A stretch of 64,000 bases of DNA from Gracilaria domingensis (taxonomy: Eukaryota; Rhodophyta; Florideophyceae; Gracilariales; Gracilariaceae): NCBI GenBank assembly GCA_022539475.1, contig VCMS01000090.1, positions 124,001 to 188,000 on the forward strand, written 5' to 3'. The notes under the pieces are model-generated. The model had not been told where the DNA came from and did not search any database. It saw only the letters and a list, made by a program, of their open reading frames with translations. Position numbers and translations under genes: made by a program. Shown piece after piece: positions 10,637-21,274 of this stretch. Position 1 is the stretch's first letter. Each line of letters begins with the position of its first letter.

Positions 10637-11520
10637 TAGTAGTAGCACAACTTCATGATATCTTTTTGGTACTACTCATATATACTTTTGCTACACAATC
10701 AAAATTTAAACATAGACGTGGGCCTGCCCATAGGAATCAAAGAAACTTTTGAGTACTGAAATGTTCGGAAAAACATTTACGTCGTCTACAATAATGTATT
10801 CATGAAACATTTCTTTCCGCTTTCAAAAATGTGCATTGTAGGCAAGCTTTCTTGCAAACATTCAAACGCTATCGAACATTTAAAATACAGCAATGCAATT
10901 CATTTTGATTCTACGTGAAAGATACGATCGTCTTACCCATGCAAAATTTACAACAGAACATTTGAAAACTAAGCGGTTTTCCTGTGCTTCCCTTGTACAA
11001 AACCCTTCTTTTTGGATATCACCTAAGATACAATTTCCAAATGTGTGCAGGAAAGAAACTTGTTTTCTTTAGAAGCTCATTTGTTGGAATGGCAGTGACC
11101 GAATCACAGCAATGTTCCAAAAGAGGCGTTAAATGCGCCGTGTGACACGGCGCATATTTTTAAATAATTTTATTAGAATATGACTGATACTTTGAAAAAA
11201 AAGAGTTCATTCTATATATAAGCGCGCACTTTTTGTCAGTGTACCAACAACCTAGATAGATTACCAAAACTACTGTTAGTGCTAGTATTTATTCTATTTT
11301 CACTAAAATTGGCTTTAGATTTTCAGCTAATTAGCGAGTGGTCTCGCCAATAGGAGCTTTGCAATGAGCCTAAAAATAAGACAAAAGTAGAAATGCAAAG
11401 ATCTCCTCTATTAGTAGAGAAGTAAATCTTCTAAGAGATGACTCTGTATATAAGCAAAACATGGATTTCTGGCTCTGCTCGTTTTCTAACACAGAGCTCA
11501 AGCCGCATTCCTTCCTCACT

Positions 11521-11908
11521 ATGCAACCAATCACCCCAGAACATGCCTCAAAAAGCATTATTCTGCTTGCTGTTCAACGCCTAGAGCAAGAGGCTAATTT
11601 ACAAGACTTTTCGAATAAAACAGTTGTAAAGTAATCTGACGAAGAAGACGATTCTTACCGCTCTGTCTACGATTCGTTTTGTTTTCAGAATGGCTCGCAA
11701 TCAATTTTTGTTGATGACAAATTTTTCTTCTATCGCGTTTTTAAAGCTCTGATATGTAATTAATCGTCTTGAGAAAAAAAGGCTAGAATTCTGGACGCGG
11801 ACGTCGCTTTACACTTTCCTAGAAAGATATATTTTTTATGACCCTTACAACTCTTAAACATGGCGGAAAATGGGATATACTTGAACAAATGTTCAGTGTC
11901 AACAGATC
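11521..11908 (+). pseudogene. Harbinger transposase copy B, N-terminal part
   Basis: Starts at ATG 11521 (MQPITPEHASK) and reads through an acidic SDEEDDSY stretch and a GRGRRF...KDIFFMTLTTLKHGG DNA-binding region to EQMFSVNRS. The copia element C1 interrupts it exactly after 11908, and the reading frame resumes at 34570 with TFQKAIMKF. The joined order matches copy A, which reads AQMLNVNFSTFQK without a break. Nonsense codons and a frame change between 11640 and 11840 show decay. The five bases 11904-11908 (AGATC) are the left target duplication. Confidence 0.75.
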
Positions 11909-12124
11909 TGATGCTAATAGTGAATTCCTGCTTGCGTGAGTTGTTTACATTCTCACCCTTCTGATTACAGAGTAGATAGTTTTGTAGATATTGAATTTGA
12001 ATTTACTAGATATCTCGAAGCTATTGTTGGTGAGATGACGTTTCTGGAAGAAGTAGTAGATGGAACACAATGCCTACGTAAGCCTTGCTTCGGAATGAGT
12101 CGGAAAAGGAGAAAGATGTACTTT
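11909..12124 (+). repeat. 5' LTR of C1, left part
   Basis: Aligns with the start of the 3' LTR at 34325, including the words GAATTCCTGCTTGCG and ATCTCGAAGCTATTG, with scattered substitutions (roughly 7 percent). It ends at ACTTT (12120-12124), the left target duplication of G1. The remaining 22 bases are at 30180-30201. Confidence 0.85.
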
Positions 12125-12384
12125 TGTAGCCAGTTCTGGCTTCACTACAGTTGTAGATCGATGTAGATTGCCTGCCAGAACGGCCACGTACGTCCCTACG
12201 AGTTGCAGGACACTGTAGGTCGCACTCGTGGGTAGAGTTCCCGATTGGGAAACATTCGGATAGCGAGTCGTTTCCCAATTCAAGGTCACCCGACTGCTCT
12301 TAAGCAGTCATTCCCTGCCCTCTCAGTAAAAGAGAGGCATCGAACTCTCACACTTTTTCACGAACACTCTCGTAGTTCGCTACA
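12125..12384 (+). repeat. 5' LTR of G1
   Basis: 260 bp, matching 29915-30174 in length and in long shared words (for example GGGAAACATTCGGATAGCG), with about 8 percent differences by eye. It contains two small inverted repeats, GGGAAAC/GTTTCCC and GACTGCTCTTAAGCAGTC. The primer site is probably the TGG at 12393, eight bases after the LTR end. Confidence 0.85.
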
Positions 12385-12433
12385 GGAATCACTGGCTATC
12401 GCTACGCTAGTTCAATAATACTGTTCGACCAGT

Positions 12434-13461
12434 ATGTCGGAAGCATCGTCGAGCTCCGACGTCAATAGTCAGTTGGATGAGTCGCAACCGCAGCGGACCT
12501 TTGCAGAACTATCTTTTGTTTCTACCTCAATCAACCATCCGCGCTTACTTCGCACTGATTCCGCATCAATCAGGAAGTTTTTAGTCGCATATGACCAGTA
12601 TCGCAAGGAAACTACCGCAACAGCTCTGCAACTCGCTGTTGTGAACTCAACTACAATGGAGCCAGTCCACCCCGTAAACTTGGTATACTGCTGTAACCCA
12701 GAATAGATCGAATCAATCGTCGATTTGCAGCTGATGCCTGAATTATCTGACGTAAGCATGCTAACAGACCAGATGCTAGTCAAATTTTGGAGCACCGCGC
12801 CCAGATAAAGAAGACTGCAGTGTCTTGAGAGGCACTAAATTCAATGGTAGAGAAAGAACTCTCTATGAACATGCGCGATCCTTCGGCACCAATGCGAGTG
12901 GAAAACCTGTTTGCATCCTACTTCTCTCTTCTCAGGCGTAATAACGTGAAGTGGGTGATCGAATCTCGTCCAAAGATTGCCATAAAACATATCCTCTCTG
13001 CCGTGCTCCCAAAGTGGTTCCGCGAGAAACTTGAATCGAACATTGAGTTTTCGCATTCCGAACTAAAGAACGATTTCAATGCCTTTTTCAAGCACGCAAT
13101 GAAATTGTCTCAGTCGTTCGAGGATATTGACTGCGGTCCATCAGAGACTTCAAGGTCGCGTAAGGGCGACGGAAAGGAACCTGCCGCTCAGAAGCATAAA
13201 TCCAGCGGCAACGAGGGCCCGTCCAACAACCAACGGAAAACAGGCTCGCGTAAACCTCCAGCGCCATGTCCACACCCACCCTGCGCGGCCAAGGGGTTAC
13301 GACATTGGGTAGACGACTGTTATAAGGCCTTACCTGAAGAGAAGAAACAAATGAAGGCTGTATTTGCAGCTCAGAGGGCTGCAGATGGTCCGAGCAAATT
13401 CACGCGAGGCCAGAAAAGCAGATCAGGTTCTCGTGAAGGCAGTACCAGCGCAGTCTCTTAA
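12434..13461 (+). pseudogene. G1 Gag, disrupted
   Basis: ATG 12434 opens a 90-codon stretch that stops at 12706. The same protein continues past that stop and then, after a frame change near 12800-12840, as 12844-13461 (205 codons). The second part holds a capsid-like helical region followed by a basic linker (RKGDGK) and a Cys-rich segment spaced C-x4-C-x6-H-x4-C, a variant knuckle. It would bind and package element RNA. The stop and frameshift make it non-functional here. Confidence 0.6.
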
Positions 13462-15618
13462 GGTTCAATCAACCGAATTCGCCCACATTCTAGCTCTCCG
13501 AACATCTCTTCTTGTGTAATCACAGTCTCCGATGGCACGACATCTCTTGATGGAACTGGGAGGTGTGATGACGGGAGCGATGACAGTATTGTCTCACCGC
13601 GTTTGGCTGAGAAAGCTGCCTTGAGAGGCATTGGGAAAATATCAGCCATCAAGAAAACCTGCTTGTCTGTAGCACTTAAGTCAGGCGCCGAACCGCAAAC
13701 TCTCTCATTTTCACGGTCCTGGCCTGCGCCACGCACAGTGCTTCACCTCGCGTCGGGAAGCCTCGCTCTTGTGAACATCACGTATCTGGTCGCCGACGAT
13801 GAATTGGCGTGTGAAGAACTCCTCATCGGCCTCCCTGTCTTACGCTATCTGCGCGTAGACACAGCGACTCTTTTGGACAACAATCGCTTTGCGCTGAACG
13901 GAGCTGACTGCTCTGAAGTCGGTAACCCCACTGTGGAGTCAAGTCAAGGATATGTAAGCCGCCTGATGATTGCGCGGACATTCAAGTCCGACGTCGCTGA
14001 CGCAGAAGTCAAAACACGCCATCCTGCGCCAGGCCGTCCTCATGTCAGCTACCAAGCAGCCCGACATGAACAAAACCCTTTTCCTGACCCATCTCTTTTG
14101 GATCCCATTGACGAGAACCAACACGAAGAGATTGAAGCTGCTGTCAACGACATGGTGGAGAATGCACGAGAACAAGGACTAAGTGACACCCATTTCTCCA
14201 AGCTGCGCACCATTCTCGATGACAACATCGAAGTTTTTCGAGTCGCTCTATCAGCAAGACCCCCAGCAAAAATAGGACCGTTGAAGGTAGAATTGACCCC
14301 AGACGCGAAACCTGTTCACGTGCGACTACACAACTACTCTCAAGAACAACGGAAGTTCTTAGAGAAGTTTGTCACCGACCTTGTCAACACAGGAATGGCT
14401 TATGCCAACCCGACATCCCCATGGGCCAGCGCTTCGTTGATAGTCCCGAAACCTGGCCCCGCCCGATTTCGGTTCACCGTAGACCTCCGTCCTGGGAACA
14501 AGTGCACTGTCCGTCAGCAGTTTCCTATGCCCAATATTGAGCAGGAACTTTCCAAGCTTGCAGGGTCTAAATTATTCCCAACATTCGATCTTTCACATGT
14601 ATATTGGCAGTTTCCACTCCATGAAGACTCCTAAGCGCTGCAGTTTTTCATCACTACAGACGGCATCTTCTCCCCAACGCTTGTGCTACACGGAACTACC
14701 AACGCCACAACTCATCTGCAGTCCGTGCTTGCCGAGATTTTTCCACCCGAACTTCGTCAGCTGTTACTGTATTGGCTGCACGTCATCCTTCTTCACAGCA
14801 AGGACCCGGACGGACTACTGGGAGGAATAGAGAAGCAACTTCGCCTTTGTCAGCAGTATTCCATCCGACTTCACTCTAAGAATTGCATTCTATTCGCAAC
14901 ATCAATCCGGTGGTGTGGTAGAATCATCTCAGCAGCAGGCGTGAAGTACGATCCAAGGCAATCAGAAGGACTTCTTCGCATGGAGCCCCCATCTAACTGC
15001 GAAAATTTGCAACAGTTTCTCTGTGCGCTTCAATGGGTATAGATGAGCATCCCGAATTTCTCGCAGCTCACCTTTTCGCTCCATGAATTCCTGGAAAAGG
15101 TGTATTCCAAGGCCGGCAAACGCACGAAATCTGCCGTGGCACGGGTTGAACTCGCCTCTCTGGACTGGCCAGAGAAAGAGACCAACGCATTCATCGCTTG
15201 CAGAGATGCCCTCTCCCACAGAATGACACTCGCTCACAGGGACGAAAACCAGCGCTTGCGTGTTTACACAGGTGCGTCGGACAACATTTGGTCTGGTAGA
15301 TTCACTCAAGTCCCACCCGAAGACCTCACCAAGCCGCATCACGAACGAAGGCACACACCGCTGGCTTTCTGTTCAGGTTTATTCAACACGACGCAGCTTG
15401 GGTGGTCCACCATGGAGAAAGATGCATTTGCAATTCTCGCCACTCTAGAACGTATGCACTGGATAGTCGCCATAACGGCCGGATTTAATCTTTACACAGA
15501 TCACAACAACCTCGTTTTCTTATTCGACGCGCTTTCCATCATCCTTGACCTCAGCATGCCCTCCGTTCGCAAAGTTTTGCACTGGGCAGTTCGAATCAGC
15601 ATTTACAACTACATTTGT
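13462..15618 (+). pseudogene. G1 protease, reverse transcriptase and RNase H
   Basis: One reading frame with stops at 14632 and 15042 covers three enzymes. Protease: D-D-G-S-D-D-S near 13570, where the family has D-S/T-G. RT: the PTSPWASASLIVPKP region, TVDLRPGN, TFDLSHVYWQFPL with the first catalytic Asp, and then YWLHVILLHS where a Y-x-D-D would stand, so the catalytic Asp pair is replaced by His-Val. RNase H: VYTGASDN, a degraded form of the TDAS Asp motif, then WSTMEKDAFAIL with the Glu, and YTDHNN. The frame is cut after the codon for CF at 15618 by a solo LTR. Confidence 0.8.
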
Positions 15619-15622
15619 TTTC

Positions 15623-15846
15623 TGTGAGAGCGAAATGAGTAGTGAGGCGTTGGAGAACAAGACTGTGTGTCTGGTTCCCCGCAGCACTGCTTTAATAGTG
15701 TGAGAGCGAATGAGTAGTGAGGCGTTGGAGAACAAGACTATGTGTCTGGTTCTCCGCAGCTCTGCTTTAATAGTGAAAGAAGCAGATGCTTAAATGGGTG
15801 CTAATCTATATAAATGGGTGCCACCTAATGTACAGTACTACTGACA
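15623..15846 (+). mobile_element. Solo LTR (224 bp) inside G1 RNase H
   Basis: TGTGAGAG...CTGACA is flanked by perfect 5-bp duplications TTTTC (15618-15622 and 15847-15851). Removing it restores the RNase H frame as CF followed by HINGLENVWTDLL. It contains two adjacent copies of a roughly 76-bp unit (15623-15698 and 15699-15775, starting TGTGAGAGCGAA), so the LTR carries an internal tandem duplication. No internal region is present. Confidence 0.8.
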
Positions 15847-15851
15847 TTTTC

Positions 15852-17585
15852 ACATCAACGGATTGGAAAACGTTTGGACGGACCTTCTCACACGCTGGGC
15901 AGCCTCTCCAACCGTACGCCGAATTTTGAAAGTCCCAGAGCTTCCAACTACCGCCGCCGAAGATTTCTGCCGGCCCAAAGCAGAGAAAATTGTCACTCAG
16001 CAAGCCGCCCACGAACAATCTCGTCCTGATGGTTTCGAGAAGAAGAATAATCTTTGGACGAACAATTCTGGAGCAATTTGGATCCCGGAACCATGCGACT
16101 CACTTCAGCTGCGGTTATGCATCATAGCACATACAGAGCCCGCAGGACACAGAGGAAGCACGGCATCTGAAAGGACTTTCAAGAAGCATTACACCTCGAA
16201 AACGCTCGAGAACGACGTGCACACTCTCGTCAACGCCTGCATACACTGTATCTCTAATTGTTGGTCAAGACAAAGAAAGGACGGCACTGCAGTCGCACGT
16301 AGTCGCGGTGGGCAAAATGAAAAGGCACGAAGCCCTCAGGAGACTCTCCTGGGGATTGCCTTCGGACACTAGCAGACTGCTGCTGTGTCTGGGTATTTAT
16401 TATGCCTGACTCAGGCGAATGCAGACAATTATCCTCCGTCATGGGTCGCACTTGCACAATTCTTTGTGATTGCACCCACAGAGCTACCTACGCAGTTCCG
16501 ATTACGGAACTGATACAAATCAGTGTTGAATTCTCCCAGCCATGCAGTGTCTACACTGCGTAGCCATCAACACTACTACAGGAGGACAGAAAGTTCCTCG
16601 ACCTTTTGGTCTTGCCGTGCATGTAACAGGCCCAAATGATCTGTTGCAGTTCAAGTTCTTGGAGATAGGCCCAAGCAAATCCGGCGCGAAGTATGCGTTG
16701 ATGCTCCGTGAAAACTATTCGGACTATAAATGGTTTCTTGTTTGCGCATCTACCTCTGCAGAGCACACTGCACACGCTCTGGTCGATTAGTGCGCTGCAT
16801 TTTCCGTACCGAACGGGCTCATGTCGGATGAACCCACACATTTCAGAAACGAAACCATCCGCATTTTGTCCCGGTCATTGCGTGTCCCACATCACTTCAC
16901 GCTCCCATACACTCCGTCGAGCAATGGCGCAGTGAAACGACTTGGTCGAGAAGTTTTGCGAACATTCCGAGCGCTGGCGTCTGAACTGCAAATGGATTTT
17001 ATCGAATGGCCTGGTCTATTTCCCGTCCTGCAAAGTGCACTGAAAAACGCCGTTTCCCCTCAACGAATGAACGTCGCTCCCGTAACCGCATTTCTTGGAA
17101 TGGTACCCACACCCCCGATAGCCTCTTTTCTTCGTTCCGCATCACAAAAAACTATAAAGATGTCCGAAGTCGTTCGCGAACGTGCCATAAACATTCGAAA
17201 GCTCCAAGAGCATTGCGCAGCTCTCCACCCATTGGTACAAGACCGATTGCAGAAGAACAGGGAGAAGTCGCGAAGTAAGACGGAGTCTGGCGTTCTACCC
17301 AACTTTATTGAAGGCGATTTTGTGCTCGTAGCGCGCAATGAATTTCACGCCGGAGAGAAGTTAGCTTTAAGCTGGCGTGGGGCACGCCGTATTTTTAAGG
17401 ACGTATCAGATTACGTCTATCAGGTTGAAGATCTTCGCAATTGCCAGACAGAGGAAATACACAGAAGTCGACTCAGATGCTATCACGACAAATCCTTGGA
17501 CGAGAAGGCCATCACGTCTCATGTACTGACGTCGGAAACTGGCATGGAAGTAGCTCGGCTGATGAAGTTGTTGGAAAAAGATGAA
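15852..17585 (+). pseudogene. G1 RNase H tail, integrase and start of chromodomain
   Basis: Begins HINGLENVWTDLLTRW (RNase H end). The integrase zinc domain is an H-H-C-C series ending CIHCISNC near 16250. The catalytic core is degraded: stops and frame changes occur between 16372 and 16820. Recognisable parts are LLQFKFLEIGP, GLMSDEPTHF (second Asp) and SNGAVKRLG, where the catalytic Glu of SNGAVERLG is now Lys. The frame 16821-17585 stays open through the C-terminal domain to SETGMEVARLMKLLEKDE, the first part of a chromodomain. It is cut there by G2 and resumes at 29737. Confidence 0.8.
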
Positions 17586-18439
17586 TGTCGTGCATTCCCA
17601 TGAGTGAGCAAACAAGAGCCGCGTCGCGGAAAGCGCACCGACAGGGTGTTCGGAACCAGCTCTCTATAGGGGTAGATGCAGCAGTAGAACCCTCTGATAG
17701 GGCCAGCGCGATGCCGGGTGTAAGTCCGGGTGGCCCCGATCTGAGCGTGCACTCAGAGGTGAAGGGGAAGAATCGGCAAAGGTATCCGGTCGTTCTGGCG
17801 AGCCACAGCGAGTGGAGATATCCAGCCTAACGGTAGGGAGCGACATGGGATCAGCAAACGAGCCGCGCAGCAGAGCACTGACTCGTGATGAACGCGAATA
17901 AGTCCCGAGACTAGCGGGCAAAAACCTGTATAACAGGGCAGAGAAACGAGAGCCGTATGACGGAAATAATAACAAAGAAACAACAAAAGATGCCGTAACG
18001 ACGGTCTGGAACCCCTCAGTGGTAGAGGTCGGATGACTAGCCCGGAATTGTGGCGGCTTGCCCGATTAGGGACGAAGACCGTTCACAGGCGGCAAGAAAG
18101 TCATAGCCAGAAGCCTCCTTGAGGTTTACTTCCCGTACAGTGGCGGCAAGTGCCGCCACTTATATACGGCACTTGAAAATATCAATTGACATATCTAACT
18201 ATCCGGCGATGCCGGCCAATACACTACAGGTGTGCACCCGTTGCAGGCTTGCCACGGCGCACCCGCTATCGGGCCAACTTGGCACACGTGTGCAGAAATA
18301 CTACCCTTCCTATGCATACCCCTAAACAGGGGCACTACCACAGTAGCCTCTCATAACCTGAGGAGTCGAAGCCGGTAACGGATCAACAAACTATGAAAAA
18401 CACCTCGGTGCATCCCCACAGAGGGCGTTTTGCTCTACA
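17586..18439 (-). repeat. G2 LTR (3' LTR in element orientation)
   Basis: 854 bp, the same length as 28878-29731, with about 28-30 scattered differences counted by eye. In element orientation it starts TGTAGAGCAAAACG. The adjoining plus-strand ORF starts 54 bp to its right, so this LTR may supply the antisense promoter. Confidence 0.9.
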
Positions 18440-18455
18440 TTTCCCCCTTCTCAGG
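18440..18455 (-). other. Polypurine tract of G2
   Basis: On the minus strand the sequence is CTGAGAAGGGGGAAA directly before the TGTAGAGC of the 3' LTR, the standard plus-strand priming position. Confidence 0.75.
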
Positions 18456-18492
18456 CTGAGACACCGACTCCGTCCGCTCGATACGCCTCGCG

Positions 18493-20262
18493 ATGGAGGT
18501 ATATAAGGAAGTCTCCCAAGACGGGTCTGCCGAGAACTGTTCGGAGCCACCAACACCTCCGATGTCAGTAGCGAACCTCGCCATTACGAGCCCTGCCGCA
18601 ATGTCCAACATACTGAACGCCCATCCGTCTTCGACGGCACGTATGCAAGTTTCCAACCCGCCGTTCCGGTCTGTACCTCTCCCGCAGTCGGCGGCTGCCT
18701 CCCAGACGGGTTCTTCCGGACAAGATCACGTTCCAGCTCAGGCTGGTCCCGCGCCCGTATGGGATTGGTTCAACGCCGAGATGCCAGCTACGCTGGGTGG
18801 ATGGCCTACCGCAGGCGCGTTGCGCATCCGGGATCCGCACCGGCACAGTTTTCTTTTTGCCCAGGCTCCCTGGCTTGACGCCGAGGCCGTTCGGGATACC
18901 GAGCTCGTCGACTCGTACGCTGTCGACGGTAAACTCCCTGGTGGGCTTCCTGCTGACGTTACCCGTTCATGGGACTGGATCGCCTGCGTTGCGGTCACAC
19001 CGAGTTGCCGGTTTGTAGGTCGAAACGAGACGAGACAATTCGCTCGCAATGAGATGGTCCGCACTGGATATGCGCGACACTTCCGAGTTCCGAACTAACA
19101 TCCGGTGACGGCACAATACCAGTACGACGTTGCACGTTACCGAACTTTCGGCGAGGTCGGCTACGGCGACCATCTAGCCAATGCGTTGGACGAAATCGAC
19201 CGATATTCGGACACCGTTCAGCCACAGCAGGAGTTGATCCTGTGGGCGCGGCCCATTCTTCGTGCCGAGTTTCGGTTTCTTCGCCGTCCTGCACGGTCTC
19301 AGTTTCATGAGGGGCTCCGATTCGAGAGGAAATGGCGTTCCCGCTTCGGGATACTAGTGCCGTACCAGTGCACGGAGGTTGAGCGCATCGCGCGTCACTC
19401 CCATACTGGGCGATACCTGCCGCTGCCGTCATTCTGGCCTGCGGTCGAAGTCCCTCGAGGGTGTCACGTAGAGCTACCGCCCTGCCCAACTTACAGAGGC
19501 TCATATTTCATGAATGATCCGCCTCGCGACCTGTGGAGCATCCTTGCAACAGATTGGACCTTCCGCGTTGCGGCTTTCCTCTTCATCGAGGCATATGATT
19601 CGTACCGGGTTTGGTTCATCCCGGAGCTCATCCGGCAAGCGATCCGAGCGCTGGATCTCTCCGAAGTACTCGGCTCGGTCCGCAATGCGCGCGAAGCCAC
19701 TGCGTTGGTGGACGTCATCGACCGGATTGACTGGAACGAGGTGTCTGCTAGCCAGGTTTCCGACGGGGTTCGTCGGCAGTCGGACCGTTCTCCCGGACGG
19801 AACGTCAACGCCGGCGACTTCGGTTACTTTGACGCATGGATTTGGGAGATAATTGGTCTCGCTGAGGCGGCTGGTCGCCGCCGAGAGGAGCGTCATATCC
19901 CCGAAGGGCACGCGCGTGGATTCATATACGTCGACGATGACGGTGATGACCCTGCAGAGGAAAAAAGTCCCATGGACGAGGAGAGCCCAGAGGGCGTGGG
20001 GGTTGTATCGGAGCCCGGAGCTACCGGAGATGATGACGAAGTCGTGGTTGTTGACCCACCCGCTGTAGCGGCTCCGGTTCCGACCGGCCCGTGGGCTCAG
20101 GATGTAGCATCCGCCGTGGGCGACAGTTCCTCTCTCACTCCGCGAGTGGCGGTCATTCGCGACTTCCTTCGAGGCGTGGGAGTGGCCGTTCCCGATACGG
20201 TGACCGACGAGTCGGAATTGCACGCGATAGCGGCACAGCGCTTCCCCAGAGAGGAAAAGTGA
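18493..20262 (+). CDS. Antisense ORF of G2, unknown protein conserved in G3
   Basis: 590 codons in one frame with a single in-frame TAA at 19096-19098, opposite in direction to gag-pol. No known domain is recognised. Residues 1-90 are Pro/Ser/Ala-rich. A middle block contains YAVDGKLPGGLP. A C-terminal half includes YRTFGEVGYGD, LRAEFRFL and LVDVIDRIDW, followed by an acidic tail (DDDEVVVVDPP) and a last 50-residue helix-rich stretch. G3 carries the same blocks in the same order (YRTYGEVSYGN, LRAEFRYL, LLDVIDRVDW) at protein level with little nucleotide identity, so the coding capacity has been kept. In G3 the residue aligned to the TAA is Asp, which suggests a nonsense mutation rather than two genes. 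The start is ATG 18493, 54 bp inside the LTR border. Antisense ORFs at this position are known from some plant gypsy lineages, but I cannot link this protein to them. Confidence 0.75.
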
Positions 20263-20700
20263 TGTGCGTTGGATATCCATCGGATGAAAATTTGGGGCAT
20301 CTTTGGAATACCATTCGGACATCTTCTGCCCATCCACGATATCCCAATGATGTGCAGAGATAGCACGAAAGATGTCCCTAATTGATGTCCGTTAGATATT
20401 CCTTGGATGCACAAAACCTCTTCCAAAGATACTCAAATGATGCACGACAATATGTCCATTGGATGTCCCGGAATCTGAAGGGTATCACTTGGACATCGCA
20501 GAATCCATTGGACATCTCTTCGTACATCATATGCGCATCGGGGAATTATCAGTCGTTTATCTTTGATGCATCATATGTGGATCATTTACGCGCATCATAT
20601 GGACATCTAAAGGAGATCAAGTGGACATCTTTAGATCTCGTAATTTTAATGCCGGTCAACTTAGGGACATCAAATGGACATCAATTCACCTCTCTGGGTT
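20263..20700. repeat. Array of degenerate GGAYATC / GATRTCC motifs in G2
   Basis: About thirteen copies of GGACATC, GGATATCC or their complements GATGTCC and GATATCC are spread over 430 bp, in both orientations, starting right at the antisense ORF stop. A related array lies inside the antisense ORF of G3 at 43057-43489. No ORF of note is present. Confidence 0.7.
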
Positions 20701-20739
20701 CTCCGAGGCTTCCGGTAGTGGGGGCACCCCAGGTGCTGG

Positions 20740-21274
20740 GCCGTCCTGCGTGTAATTCTCCTGCTCGAGATCCCTGACGGGCTGTAGTAGTCCGTAATAG
20801 ACCCTGATGATGAGGGGCAAACTCAATAGTTAGAGGTAAACTTCTCCAGCCTTGCTGGCTTGGCTCAAATCTTTCTTCTTGTTCTCCCCCTCCTCAGGGG
20901 GCAATGCCTCGTTCGAGGCTGTTGCGAGTGGCCCACAAGAGAGGGCTAGCTTTCCGCAGAAGCGGCTGCAGCGATAAAACTTCGTAGTCTTCCTTCCAGT
21001 GTCCTGGCTTCTTCTCCTTCTTCTTAGGCTTCTTTCTTCTTCATATTCTTCTTCTACTGTAAGTGGCTTCCGCGTTTCGCGGCTTGTCTGTTCAGCCAGA
21101 GACTGTCCGCATAGAGCGGCAGGTTGCTGCTTTTCAGTAGCGTCCGCCTAGGGCGGCTTGTTCGTATCAACATCGTTGCATCCGCGTGAAGCGGCGCGTT
21201 TAGCATGATGCAATTCCATCCGCGTGAAGCGGCATATTCTGTCCGAGACAACATAGCTCACTAGTTGTGGGTGG
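20740..21274. repeat. G2 spacer with five evenly spaced 13-bp palindromes
   Basis: Between the convergent ends of the antisense ORF and pol. CCGC-N5-GCGG units start at 21070, 21107, 21144, 21182 and 21220, that is every 37-38 bp, with variable intervening sequence. A further CCGC-N4-GCGG lies at about 20954 and a CCCCC/GGGGG hairpin at about 20886. The 20990-21060 part is a TTCTTCTT-rich tract. Confidence 0.65.

Larger units (their letters stand above)
8060..11520. other. AT-rich intergenic region without a convincing gene
   Basis: About 3.4 kb with only short ORFs (128 codons at most, minus strand 9399-9785) that match nothing I recognise. It holds a perfect 10-bp-arm palindrome at 8667-8688 (TTTGAGAAGT, 2-bp gap, complement), the inverted-repeat element at 9788-10636 and many CGAACATT words. 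Part of it is probably the left non-coding portion of Harbinger copy B, whose transposase starts at 11521. Confidence 0.5.

Noticed and set aside
21070-21232. CRISPR array
   Set aside because: Repeats are only 13-bp imperfect palindromes with varying centres, inside a eukaryotic retrotransposon. There are no cas genes and no long identical repeat.
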